Shown: positions 25,501 to 38,527 of the stretch, piece after piece | Layout of the letters: every line of letters starts with the position of its first letter | Position numbering within the stretch: position 1 is the first letter of the stretch | Notes under the pieces: model-generated | Seen by the model: the letters and a program-made list of their open reading frames with translations, nothing else | The model's database searches: none | Told to the model about the DNA's origin: nothing | Made by a program: the position numbers and the translations under genes | DNA from: Paramecium octaurelia | Taxonomy: Eukaryota > Ciliophora > Oligohymenophorea > Peniculida > Parameciidae | Direction: 5' to 3' | Assembly: GCA_905182995.1 (NCBI GenBank) | Contig: CAJJDP010000158.1 | Span: forward strand, 170,446-234,445 | DNA length: 64,000 nt

Positions 25501-28500
25501 GACACAATCTCCCTAATCATTGATTGTATAACCTTCTGCACATTATTAACAATAACTCTTATACTAACCCAAAAATCTGGTACATAAATTACAATTAGAT
25601 TAACATATTGGCAAACATATCAACTTTTGTTAATCAAAATGATAGCCATCCATACATGCTTCACATAAATTTGATTTGCTGCATTATTTACAATAACTTT
25701 GGCATACTATATTTTGAATTGATTAAACTTAACCAGCCACATTATATCTCTTAACATAGACTCCGTTTCCACTTAGGTCATCTATATTTCGTTGATTTAT
25801 TAATCCAACTCCATAAGTAGAATTAATAATTTGAGTCCAAGTTATTATAAAATCATCATTCGATAAACGAGACACTCGAATATCTGTGGTAGATCCATAA
25901 TAATCATTTACTTGTATGGGGTCAGATGATACCAGATCACCTAAGCTATTAAATATCAATAAGGTAACTAAGTCACTTTAGTAAAAAGGTGTTTAATTTA
26001 ATTATTTAAATGCTATGATATATCCAGAATTCATATTCAACAAATTTACATCTGTTATTTAGTTATTGAAATCAATTCTTTAAGGACTCAAAGTAGGTGA
26101 TAAATCTAAATTCTATTTATAAACTAATAATTAATTAAGTTGAGAGCCTACACAAGCAATTAATATTTCATTTTCAGAAATGGAAATAATTGATGGATAA
26201 CTATATGATTTGGAATTAGGTATCAACAATCTATTTACAATTGATCCTAATTAATTAATATACAAAACTTATATTCCTTCTTAGGATTTGATTGTAAGTA
26301 ATAATAGATTATTTAAAGTAGAAGTTGATGTTTATTAATAAGACGGTGTTTGTCCAATTGTTATTGATGAATGTTCTTCATAAATTGAATTAAACTGTTT
26401 TAATCTGATGTCAAAATTAGTATATGATTGTTTTAAGAACAATAAAACGAATATCGAATTATCCAATGATACAATGATCTTATGATGTACATCAACGTAA
26501 TTCACAAGAGATTAAAAGTTTGAAACAATATCAGTTGTGGAATCATAAACCACTATTTCATCTCCAAGTCTCTCAAATGCTAATGAGAATCTCTACATAA
26601 GGATTCTTCTGCCTGCATTTGAATGATTGTCTTTCCAAATAATAATAAATTGATTATTAGGTAATGCCACAACATCTGGCTCTTCTTAAACTCCTATATT
26701 ATCTTTAGTAACAAGTGTTTCCCCACCAATCTTATTCATTTATTAATCATATAGTTGCATATAGATTGATTTTCCATTCTTGTCTTGATTCTCACTATTC
26801 CAAACAATAACTGACTGATAATTACTTAAAGTGGCTATTCTTTGACCATATTGATTTCCACTCTAATAAGTATTAATCAATGATTGGATAATGCTAGTAT
26901 CAGTTGGCAAACACTATTAGAAATTATTTAATTTGTATCCAAATTCGCATTCATTACATTATAACATAGCTGATTCCCAATAACGATCACATACAGCACA
27001 ATTTTTATCGCATTATCTCAAACATTAACCATCAATTAATGTATAGCCTGCATTGCAATTAAAGCATGTTAGACTTGCATCACATCTTTGACAACGTTAT
27101 TAACAAGTAGGATTACCAATTAATTTCTATTAATCACCAATTACAGTAACTAAATTCAATAGAATCTAACTACTTGATTCACCTGTTTATCCAACACTAA
27201 TTATAAGCACATCTCCATTTTAAAATTCATAAGTAACAAATTATTCAATCTTTTAGGATACGACATTAATCTAAAGCTTTTTATCCATTCCTACATAATA
27301 ATCAAAGAATGACTATAATTTTATAGTTCTTCTAATATGATTTGGATAATCTTGAGATCCATAAATTATTGAATATCTTTAATACCCATATTAGCCATAT
27401 TAACCAACCGATTAGGGTAAATATGTTTCATCAAACAAATTAGAGGATACTTATTTTTTGCCTTCACAACCCCAGTTCCAACATCTAGATTGATAAATTT
27501 TTTCAATTAAAAACCCATTAATTGTTGATTTTTCCACCCATAACAATATAAAAAAGTTGTCTTATCTCAAGAAACCAGAAGGTTATGAAATTTACTAGTC
27601 TGACTGGACCATTAATTAAGCTCCATCAAAGTATCCACAACCCTAGTAACATCCATTTTGAAAAGTATGATGAAGATACAATTCTTTATTGTTTCTCACG
27701 TACATAATACCATGATAATATCCATTTAAACTTATGATATTTAAGTTATCGATATTTTGATCTGCATCTATTAATTAATTAGCTTATACTGAACTAGAAT
27801 CTTACTCATATATAGTTGAATAACCAACTGTCTTTCCATTTTCATATGTTATGTATGCAATTATTAACTTTCTATCAAACCTTTTGATTACAACAGGCTT
27901 TTGCTTACCTAATGAGGGTAATGTCACAAAGGCTATAGTTATTTCAGTTGACTGAGTTGTTCCAAGTCTGTCAAATAATTATAATTAAAGACGACAAGAC
28001 ACTGAACATTATCCTTCAAACCATGCTAAGGCTATGAGATCTCCATCTAACACCTCAACTTAAGCATATTATTTATCATTCTCACCACTGGATGACTAAG
28101 ATTTTTATTCTTCTTTCAAATTATTGTAAATTTGCATAACCAACTGTTAGACTCCACCAACATTGTCATTCCAAACTACAACAAATCCATTATCTGAAAA
28201 CGCACTGACTGATACTCTTGTAACTGTAGAATCTTCAACTTCACCCAAAACTCTTTCCTTCTATTTTTAAGCATCATATACACATTGATCATTTACTAAA
28301 TAATAGTTAGTTTGGCATATATCACATACGTCCTTCTATGCACAAACTTAGCAATAAGATGGACAAATTAATTAGCATTATGATGAATCAGTATTATAGT
28401 AATAACCTAAAGAACATTTAGCACAATTATTTGCTGCTTAACAATTTTCACAATGATACTAACATAATATTGTATTTAAAGGAAGTAACTAAAGCATTTA

Positions 28501-31500
28501 ATTATATCTTGTTGCAAGTAATTTCTGTCCATTTTGATCCTAATCTTACCAGACAACAATCAATTAATTATTTCTTACTGATTACACAAAAATCTTGCTT
28601 GGTGAGTAACTTGATTATACCAGATTTTAGATCTCAGTTATCTAAGTACCATTATTGTAAAAACCTTAACCTTTTATTTATTTTGTTTACTGTTATTCAA
28701 TCCAGATAATGTAAAATCCTGATTCGGTTGCAGCCACATCAACCTACTCAATTTGCAAATCAGAATTTTGATTATTTAATTCAATTGTATGTTGATTAAG
28801 CTATTTATTACCATATGTGATAGTAAATTAAATCTAAGCATTATTGTTTGAAAGTTCTAATTTATTTTAGTTGGTTAACATAAGAGTTTACTGGTTAATA
28901 TCAAATGTTTAAAGATTACTCATTTATTCGCAATTATAATTAGTAATAATTTTGAATTTTTGTTATTAAATAGATCCATCATCTTGATGTGCCAAAATTT
29001 TATAGTTAATGTAATAACCTTAATAATCAAAGGTTAATTACAAATCCTAAACTTTTTAATTAAAAGGTCCAAATGAATTTGAAACACAATTATAGTATAT
29101 ATTATCAAAATCCGATTTGCACAGCTTATTTAATCTTATATACACATCAGTTTCGGAATTCATTATTTATTATGCAACTAATATCTCCTTTTCAGATATA
29201 ACCTGAATCGCATAAGGAGTATCACCAATTGAATATGAAATCATTCTGATTCCATGATCAACCCAAAATGAATATCTTGTATCGAAATTTAAAGTATAGA
29301 AATGAAGATATATTTCTGCTCCAAATTCAAGATTTCCACAAATAGTCGATAGGATATTAAAAGAGGATGTGGTGTATATTTTAGATGCAAATTAGGTACA
29401 TACATTAATTTAAGTATCTTATCCTACTTGTTATCCATGAACATCAATCTATTTAATAAATGTCTACTAATTATTATTTTCATCCCTTTGCATCCAACTT
29501 ACATATAAATTTCCATTCTGTGCCAAATCTAAATCAATAGAATCAAATATCTGAGTATTTTCCTTTAAGACAGCTACCGTATTCTTTTAAGATTATTCAC
29601 AAACATTGAGTTGATTTAATTAATAACCAAATTGACATACTAAACATTAATCTTTTGTGACACAAGTTGCACAACCTTATGGACATTATGCTACACATTT
29701 ACTCATATCAGCAGTCAATACGTAATCATTATTACATTACAAACAAGCTTTATCTGAATTGCAATTCTAGCAATTTGATGGACATTACTTTCCAAACCCA
29801 ACAGTCAAATTGTCATTCAATAACACTCTTTCTAAGTAAACCTGATTGGTTGATGAGATTTTTGAAGAGCCATAAGCCAACCAACTAAGTATTAAATATT
29901 AATTATCCTAATTCAATACTTTCAAATTTTAAGGAAGCACAGAATTCGAATTAATACTTTAATTAACAACAACATCAGTAAATTCGAATCTTAAATACTA
30001 GACAGTTGTGAATCTGTCGCTCAAGTCATATTCCTCAAATAACAAGACAAAGTTATTATCTTTGAAAGCATTTAATTATGGTTTTCTAGCTTTTATCTTA
30101 GAATCAGTTGTATAAAGTAGGGTTGAATCTTTCCAATTAAATACAATTATGCTTTAAACTGTTTCCATAGCAATCATAAATCTGTTTTTATTTGAAATCT
30201 TAGATAAAGATGGATTAATAAAGTCTTTTTAGCAAAATACGTAGTCACCATATCCAAAAGCCTCCTCGTAGACTCTTTATCCAACTAAATTGAACTAACT
30301 TAGTTAAAGGCTGCATCCTCTTGCAATTAGAATATACAAATATTATTCATCAAATTCATAATCAAATTTTCTTTCTTCTTAATTATACCAAAAATTCTAT
30401 AGGTATTATACTTATCCTAAATATTGATTTATCAAAAACTCTCCATTATAAGTGTAAAAACCAAGATTTAAATTAATGCTATCACTACTATCCAAGCCTT
30501 TTAATATCAAGCAAACTGAATTTTCAAATCCAACAACAATTAGGCTGTTTTAAACATCTTCTCTATATGAAAATCCTTAATTCTAGATTTGTAATCTTAT
30601 AATAGTTGTAAATTCAAAGGTTTTTGGATTAAATTGTCTCTATTTGATCACAGTTGATCCCTCAGAAGTCTCTAATGTGTATAAATATGCAGTAGTATCA
30701 TCTACTAAAGCAACATCATATCCAGCCCATCCTGAATAATTTAATTAATATGCTTAGATTATCTCTCCTTCACTTGATAATACTCTAAATTATAACACCT
30801 ATTATAGAGTTGAATATTCTGAATAATAAACAAGTAAACTTCCATCTTGGAATTGTTTGACTTATTAATTATATTTGTAAGTTGATTCTGAAATGCTGAC
30901 TTTCAATTCTGAATTTGAATTGTTACTTTGGTTAACACACTACATTTTATTGTTTAAAGCATATCCAGATGCACAAACATCACAACTGTTCTAAGTAGAG
31001 CATTGAACACAATTTGTTTGGCATTATAATTAACATTTCTGATTATTCAACACATAACCTGGAGTGCACTTTTAACACACGTTATTTTCACAATTGTCAC
31101 AGTTCAATGCACATTTTGATAAAGTCAGTTTTAAATTCAATTCAGATTAATAGAGACTTTGTGTAAATTCAGGCAATAAGGTTAATGGATTTCCACTAAT
31201 CCATTAAACAAATATACTTTCATCATTGGTCTTTTAAATTGAAAATTTATAAATATTGAGATCCTCATAATGAATTTCTCTTTATTGGATGAATTCCAGA
31301 AATTCATTATCTAATTAAATCAATTAAAATCGTAAGGTGCTGTAATTAACGCCAACCAAAACTACACTTTCTTTCAAAGCCAACACTTAAATTTGACCAC
31401 CCTTGAAGTAATTGTTGAATTCCCATGTTGGAGTTTATTAGCCATAATATTTTGAATAGCTTGCAAACAACACTGAATCAAAATGTTAGTTGTATACTTG

Positions 31501-32331
31501 ATAATGTATGAATTCACCTTGTTGGTAAAATAAAACAAAATTATTGTTTGATAATGCAACTAATCTATGCTCAAGTTAATACTAATATCTTATATGTTAT
31601 AGATTCTTAGTGTAAACGATCTCACCATTCTAATTTATTTTTGTAGCAATTAAATATGAGTTCAAAGCAGAAATATAAATTCGTTATACTAATATTAAAT
31701 TGCCAAGGGAGTTCTAAGCTATTTCTATAAATTTTGAATTGTTTAATTTGATTGGACTGCTTCGTTATTGTGAATTATAGTTGTAAATTGTGCCACTCCA
31801 TGATTTGTCGCTAGTTGTTTATTTAAACAATAGTAATAATTAATAATTTCCTAAATTGTAGATGTAATAGTATTCTGATGATAAATCCCAATGTACTTCT
31901 TCACTGATATCACTAACCAGTATTTATTCTCCTAAAGCAGTTAAATTATTGTTAAATAATTAAAGATACAATTGTGAATTGGATTCCGTTTTTTGAATCC
32001 ATCCTGCAACAAAACCAATTGTAGGAATTAAGGTAATTCTAGCTTTGCTACATGCCTTTGTTGAATCTCCTATATTTTTTGGAGATGTAATTTCTGTACC
32101 ATCTCTTAAATATTTGTTCATTTTGATTTGATTATTTCCATCTTCAGTGATTGTATTTTAAACTAATAACAATTCTTCGCCCTCTAATAAGTATGTCTAG
32201 CTATTTTATTCTGCTGTAGAGGTGAAAAGGTTGAATTGCCATTTATTGCTAGTCTAGCTAACTTCAGACAACACTCGGTTAACGTTTGCAAAAGATGCCA
32301 CTATGAGAAGTGAAACTAAAATAATTTTCAT
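16561..32331 (-). CDS. Giant Cys-rich repeat type I membrane protein, about 5256 residues
   Basis: From ATG 32331 to TGA 16561 is 15,771 nt, 5257 codons. Reading nearly every codon on the minus strand I found no in-frame TGA, so the gene appears intronless. Residues 1-20 form a signal peptide (MKIILVSLLIVASFANV). The body is eleven tandem units of roughly 430-530 residues. Each has beta-rich stretches resembling propeller blades (recurring VVW/ITWTQ and G-x-Y-V-K-R-type strands) followed by a Cys-rich module of the form CPDKCEKCQ...CIKC...CPQNCQYC...CDICLPGF (furin/EGF-like). Cys modules start near residues 407, 847, 1287, 1737, 2210, 2687, 3167, 3627, 4060, 4523 and 5057; the last two are longer. 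One TM helix (about 5180-5203) precedes a 50-residue Gln-rich cytoplasmic tail. A run of nine Asn lies near residue 5012. Probably a cell-surface adhesion or recognition protein (inference). Confidence 0.88.
17278..17304. repeat. (ATT)9 microsatellite encoding poly-Asn
   Basis: Nine ATT triplets in phase with the giant gene on the opposite strand, read as nine consecutive Asn codons. The tract preserves the reading frame and could vary in length between strains in units of one residue. Confidence 0.85.
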
Positions 32332-32367
32332 TAAATAAATGCTTTAATCCATAACCTTTTTTTTGCT

Positions 32368-34360
32368 TAAATATTATGATTTTATAAATTAAAAGTGAGT
32401 TATTCTATCTGAAAAACCTAATAACTATTAGAACTGATCATACCATATCCTTGGATATTTGTAAATGAATCTTTAACAACCATAAATTTTCAATTTCAAT
32501 TAAAAAAACTAAGATAATACGCTCATTTAAGACATGAAGATAGAAAATAGTGTAATATAAAGTTTGTTTATACAAATATAAATTTTATATAAATATATAT
32601 AAATATATTTATATAATAATATTATCTTGTAAATTTTTATAAAATCAATTTTATATAAAATGCGCCAATTTTAATTTTTGTTTGAATATAGAGAACTGAG
32701 TGAGTTGCTGCTGAAGAAAAGCAGATTAACATATAGTAGACTCGGATATATATGAAGATATTTGATTCTTAATTTTAAGTCTATCTTCAATACTTGCATC
32801 AATAGCCAGATGAGTTGAAATATCGCTATATCAAGGGGCGTGTGATGTTGAAGCAAAAGTAATGATGAAAGTTTAGTAGTAAGAACAATACTTAAAAATT
32901 AGGCTAAAAAATAGTTGCAGATATCAAAGGCTAGGGAAACTGAATATGGACTAATTTCAACTTGTTAAAAAACACAGAATAGTCAAACATNNNNNNNNNN
33001 NNNNNNNNNNNNNNNNNNNNNNNNNNNNNNNNNNNNNNNNNNNNNNNNNNNNNNNNNNNNNNNNNNNNNNNNNNNNNNNNNNNNNNNNNNNNNNNNNNNN
33101 NNNNNNNNNNNNNNNNNNNNNNNNNNNNNNNNNNNNNNNNNNNNNNNNNNNNNNNNNNNNNNNNNNNNNNNNNNNNNNNNNNNNNNNNNNNNNNNNNNNN
33201 NNNNNNNNNNNNNNNNNNNNNNNNNNNNNNNNNNNNNNNNNNNNNNNNNNNNNNNNNNNNNNNNNNNNNNNNNNNNNNNNNNNNNNNNNNNNNNNNNNNN
33301 NNNNNNNNNNNNNNNNNNNNNNNNNNNNNNNNNNNNNNNNNNNNNNNNNNNNNNNNNNNNNNNNNNNNNNNNNNNNNNNNNNNNNNNNNNNNNNNNNNNN
33401 NNNNNNNNNNNNNNNNNNNNNNNNNNNNNNNNNNNNNNNNNNNNNNNNNNNNNNNNNNNNNNNNNNNNNNNNNNNNNNNNNNNNNNNNNNNNNNNNNNNN
33501 NNNNNNNNNNNNNNNNNNNNNNNNNNNNNNNNNNNNNNNNNNNNNNNNNNNNNNNNNNNNNNNNNNNNNNNNNNNNNNNNNNNNNNNNNNNNNNNNNNNN
33601 NNNNNNNNNNNNNNNNNNNNNNNNNNNNNNNNNNNNNNNNNNNNNNNNNNNNNNNNNNNNNNNNNNNNNNNNNNNNNNNNNNNNNNNNNNNNNNNNNNNN
33701 NNNNNNNNNNNNNNNNNNNNNNNNNNNNNNNNNNNNNTAAATATTATGATTTTATAAATTAAAAGTGAGTTATTCTATCTGAAAAACCTAATAACTATTA
33801 GAACTGATCATACCATATCCTTGGATATTTGTAAATGAATCTTTAACAACCATAAATTTTCAATTTCAATTAAAAAAACTAAGATAATACGCTCATTTAA
33901 GACATGAAGATAGAAAATAGTGTAATATAAAGTTTGTTTATACAAATATAAATTTTATATAAATATATATAAATATATTTATATAATAATATTATCTTGT
34001 AAATTTTTATAAAATCAATTTTATATAAAATGCGCCAATTTTAATTTTTGTTTGAATATAGAGAACTGAGTGAGTTGCTGCTGAAGAAAAGCAGATTAAC
34101 ATATAGTAGACTCGGATATATATGAAGATATTTGATTCTTAATTTTAAGTCTATCTTCAATACTTGCATCAATAGCCAGATGAGTTGAAATATCGCTATA
34201 TCAAGGGGCGTGTGATGTTGAAGCAAAAGTAATGATGAAAGTTTAGTAGTAAGAACAATACTTAAAAATTAGGCTAAAAAATAGTTGCAGATATCAAAGG
34301 CTAGGGAAACTGAATATGGACTAATTTCAACTTGTTAAAAAACACAGAATAGTCAAACAT
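32368..34360 (+). repeat. 623-nt direct copies flanking the N gap
   Basis: 32368-32990 and 33738-34360 match base for base as far as I compared them. They lie on either side of the N run and end exactly at it. This fits an overlap of contig ends rather than a true tandem repeat. Confidence 0.85.
32991..33737. other. Assembly gap (747 N)
   Basis: A run of N. The 623 bases before it (32368-32990) are the same as the 623 bases after it (33738-34360), so the flanking contigs overlap and the gap is probably not real. Confidence 0.95.
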
Positions 34361-34643
34361 AAGTCAAGGTAAAATATATATATTTTAAGGTGGAGACTCG
34401 AGAAAAAATCAGGAAAGTGGAGTTTAAAATTATTTGATTAAAAAATATAAAGGAAAAATATTATGTTCATATAGAAATGTGCATTTTTCATTTCTTTTTA
34501 AGAATTAGTAGTCAATCATTGAATATTTGAAAAATCCTCAACAAAATGAAATTATGCTGCCGAATACCTGCTTTCAATTCCATATTTGTAATTTCATATT
34601 TTCATTCTAGAAAATCTCATAAATTTAGGAAGTTTCAAATCAC

Positions 34644-35800
34644 ATGAAAAATTGGGTGGTTCTGTTGTTATTATGGTTAGCCTTGATTAAAGGAAATATT
34701 CGAATGTATTGTAAACAAAATCCCATAAGATACTTTCAGAAAGTATAAGTGCAGATGTCTAACATCAAACAGGATGATATGAATATGTATCAATACTAAA
34801 TTTCTGCTTAAAATAGTCTCTTACCCACCCCACTATTTAAGTTTATTAACATTTCATCTCTTCGTATATATAATTATTGAGGGTTAAGAATATAGATTGT
34901 ATTGAATCAATTAAATTAGATTTTCAATATCCTTGTAGACATCAAATTAATAATTTAACAAAAAGAAATCCATTGATTTGTTCTACATCAAATATTAAAC
35001 TCATTCCTTACCATTTTAATATAGATATTTACATTTAAAATCCCTCTAATTCTTCACCTTATCTAAGCAACTATATTTAAATATATCCAAACTAATAAAT
35101 TGATGATCTTGCTGTGGAATTTAATAATATTAGACTCTATTAAATGAGCCATTTAATTTGAGTAATTAAACCATTAAATCTCCATTTTCAGTCTATTTCC
35201 AATACAGCATAAAATTTGAATTTAATGAATCATTCAGATGAGATTGGCTTAATAAACTTATTGAAGACCATTATATACTTTTGTTTTCAAAATTTAACTT
35301 TCAGGTTTTTATTGAAATTTGATTTGATTACAATTTGATCATTTGTTATAAAGGTTATGATGAAAATCTAGTAAACAAAACTTGGATTGAGCAAATTTGA
35401 TTTATATTGCTTGAGAACAATCTTTTGATTCATAACGCGTTGGTTCTTTCTCAAGAAAAGAAACCTTATTTAATTGAATTATAATAAGGCAGAACAATAA
35501 CAATAATGTATAATATCTCTTATTTAATCTAAATTAAATAACCTGTTTAATTTAAAATGTTAGAGAATAGAGTGCACATTTATGATTATTCACATAGTTC
35601 CAGATAGAAAAGCCATTCTATACATTATTAACTTATAATCAGGTAGAGATAACATTGAAAAGGTCATAGATTGTTAGCAAATCTAACAAATGAACTGTGT
35701 TTACCATTATCTTACTCAGACTGATTTGAATATATTGATGAATACTTTACAAGACCTTTTATAACGTTTGAAATTATGTCCTGACAATAAAAATGAAAAA
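34644..35800 (+). pseudogene. Secreted-protein gene interrupted by in-frame TGAs
   Basis: ATG 34644 starts a clear signal peptide (MKNWVVLLLLWLALIKGN). A 32-nt intron (34864-34895) and probably a 20-nt intron (35114-35133) keep the frame open to TGA 35239, about 190 residues. The same frame then continues to look strongly coding to about 35790 (Gln-rich; Asn/Ser/Thr positions suggesting glycosylation) but carries at least four more TGAs. Either the gene ends at 35241 and I am reading its decayed remainder, or an unplaced intron restores the frame. No Cys-rich modules or TM helix are seen. Function unknown; likely an extracellular or surface protein in decay. Confidence 0.45.
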
Positions 35801-35844
35801 AAATAAATCTCAATTTAATAGGTTATTATTATAAATATTTCATC

Positions 35845-38527
35845 TCAAATTGTTTATTGTTCCTTATCCTTATCCTTAGGCTTTTTTTATTAGTCTATAA
35901 GCTATTATGCTTAATTTTATAAAATATCTGCTTCTTCAACTTTTTCCAATGCTCTTAAGGACTCAGCTGTGAATATTAAGAATTGAAATACCTTTTTTCA
36001 ACATATACTAAGGGTCTTGGGATATTAAAAGAGCCTAATCATAGGATTATACTGCAGCCAAATATTTTTCCATTTTATGGAAGATTTCGCCTAAAAATCT
36101 AAAAAATAGTAACCTCTTAAGGCCGGAGCTTCATGCATAGAAGCATCTATTAAGATCGCTTTCTCCAAACAACTAAGTGCTTCTTTGAAAGCCTCTACTT
36201 TAAACAATCCAAGTCCTTAAGAATTAATAATATATAACCTTTAGAGTATAGGGCAAGAGAATTATTCTCATTTATTGATAATGCAGCATCTGCAGCCTTA
36301 ATTGCTTCTTCATACACTTTTAATTCAATTAGACATTGAGCTAATAACATCCATTGTAATATTTACCTTTAAAGGTAAGGGCAACTTGATTTTATGGGTT
36401 TATGTTAACTGTTATGTTGTAATTTTCAACAGCTTGATTGAATTTCTCTAATTTCTTTAATGCATTTCCTAAAATGTATTATTTTGATACCCAATAAAAA
36501 GTATGAATGCTCACTTTCAGGATCAATTTCAATTGCTCTTTCAAAACATTTGATGGCTTCTTCATATTTCTTCAATACTAGCAAGGTTTATCCTATGAGG
36601 AAATATAAAACACAAAAAACCTTTATGGAAAAAGCCATTGAATTCATCTGGGTTGATTTCAGTGGCTATATCGAATAACTCCATTGCTTCTTCGTATCTG
36701 TTTAATTGATGTAAAGTCAATCCTAAAAAATAGATTGCCATTCATTTTACCTTTGATAGCCAAGAATTTTGTATCGTCTTGATTTAACTCAATTATCTGA
36801 TTACAAATCTAGAGAGCTTCCTCCAATTAATTCAATTTAAGTAAGCATTTCCCTAAAATTAAGAAATTCAAGTACATTTTATTTATAAAATTTAAATATT
36901 GTCGACAACTGCATTAACATTTGCTTTATTGATAAAGTCTAATGCTTCTTTATATTTTTCTTATTGCAATAATTCAGCACCTTATTTTAGGTAATGATAC
37001 TTACTTTTCTTTAAAAGCTACTCAGCTTCTATTAAACTCGAATAATATTTTACTTGTTCTGTATCAAGCTATATTTTAGGGGCTGGTTGATTACCATTCC
37101 TTAGGTTTAATAATTTTATACTTTTATTATTTATTAAATTCTTATTGTAATGCATATTCGATTGCTTATTTCATTAAACCTTCGTTTCCGCTGCTGCTCA
37201 ATAAATTCAATAATTATTGAGGATCCATTTGTTATTCTTATTTTTAAGGTTAATATTTTTGTATCTATGATTGAGTGACTGGAGGAGGGTTTGTTTTCTA
37301 CACTGTTGGATTTTGATTTGGATTTTGATTTGGAGGTTTATACTGTTAATTTTATGGATGTGAACTAGGTTATTAATTGGGTTTTGTTTAGGGAGGAGGA
37401 ACTTTACCAGATTGCTGAGAATATGATTGTTAGTTTATAGAACTTGATCCTGAATGTGGTTAATATGGTTGTGAATTTATAGAACTTGATCCAGAGGGTG
37501 GCTAATATGATTTATTTGTTTGATTTTATTGTTGATACTGATTTGGTTGTTGATACTGATTTGGTTGTTGATATTGATTTGGTTGTGAATATGTCTTTGG
37601 TGGATTTGAACCTTATGGGGGTTACGTATGAGAGGATGTATTTTAACCAGCAGAAGGATTCTATGGTTTGGGTTATTAATAACCTGAACCAGAGGAAGGT
37701 TGTTAATAATTATAAGCAGAAGGTGGTTGTTGTGTCTAAAATATAAACTAATAGTACTTAAGGTGGTAATCCTCTAGAAGGCACTGCTTAGGTTGCTGGT
37801 TTTGCATATTCTTTATTCTCCACAATTTCAATTTCATTTTTTTTCTGAGTCTATACTGGTAATTCAATATTCACTTAGACTTCTTAATCTGCATTCATAA
37901 ATATTATAATAACCTGTTTTTAATACTTCAACTTTGGCTGGTATCTACTCTTTTGCTATCTCAGATTTGTTTGAGATGCTCTATTTGTCCAATACTTATT
38001 TTTATATTTAATGAATACTTTTTGCTTATTCCAAAATTTCAGAGACTCCTAAAGTGAACAATTTAAGTGATTTTAAACCTTAATCTAATTCTTCTAATAA
38101 CACCTCTAATAATATATAGATGATGTTTATTACATTGTGTATTACATTGTAAATATTGACAATATTATTTAAAAAGTGGTATGTGATCTAAGCATTTTTT
38201 GTATTCTTTATCCTTCAAATCTTTCTCTAAAGCCTACAATTTCTCAGCGTCCACATTCTTTTGCTGAGTAATTTGTTCACACAAATTTTATATTTCTTTG
38301 ATTTTGTTAACTAGCTATTCTTTTTGCTTTTCCTCCAGTACTTTGTTGCTTGCAATTGTTCTCGAAATCTGCTTAAATGTTTTGCATTCATCTTCGTGAC
38401 TGCTATGTTTATCCCAACAGCATTTTAAGCAAAACTGTGAATTTTCTTTGCATTTACTATTCAGACAGAAACCAAGAATTTCATCTTCATCATGGCCATC
38501 ATACTAACACACGAAATCGTCATCCAT
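35845..38527 (-). CDS. B-box/coiled-coil protein with Q/N/P-rich linker and TPR array
   Basis: The start is ATG at 38527. Twelve introns of 22-28 nt (38106-38133, 37889-37913, 37736-37757, 37100-37121, 36853-36875, 36723-36750, 36593-36620, 36469-36490, 36341-36366, 36216-36238, 36091-36113, 35967-35991) total 295 nt and leave exactly 796 codons (795 residues), a strong check on the model. Order: Cys/His cluster at residues 17-45 like a B-box; coiled coil to about 190; a low-complexity Gln/Asn/Pro/Tyr/Ser region (about 240-450) with QQPNQY repeats; then seven or so TPRs to the C-terminus (for example YEEAMELFDIATEINPDE). TPRs bind protein partners, so a scaffold is likely. Two introns end in AAG. 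Most TPR introns interrupt the same Gly codon of the repeat. Confidence 0.85.
37535..37590. repeat. In-frame 18-nt tandem repeat in the Q/N/P-rich linker
   Basis: About three near-perfect copies of an 18-base unit (GTTGATACTGATTTGGTT on the + strand) encode repeated QQPNQY on the minus strand, inside the low-complexity linker of the TPR protein. Confidence 0.8.

Larger units (their letters stand above)
32332..34643. other. Region upstream of the giant gene, including the gap
   Basis: This holds the giant gene's promoter, a 623-nt segment present twice (32368-32990 and 33738-34360) and the N run. Within the segment, a minus-strand frame is open for 61 codons (32648-32830) and reads like a coding exon, but it has no start and no family match. 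No gene is called. The bases from 34361 to 34643 are AT-rich, with the 5' region of the next gene. Confidence 0.5.

Noticed and set aside
32671-32856. Minus-strand ORF present in two copies on either side of the gap
   Set aside because: It lacks an ATG (begins at TTG), another frame on the same strand looks more coding, and the two copies come from the duplicated contig ends.
37486-37746. + strand ORF with VDTDLVVDTDLV repeats
   Set aside because: It is the antisense of the QQPNQY repeats in the TPR gene, whose 12-intron model is confirmed by exact codon arithmetic.
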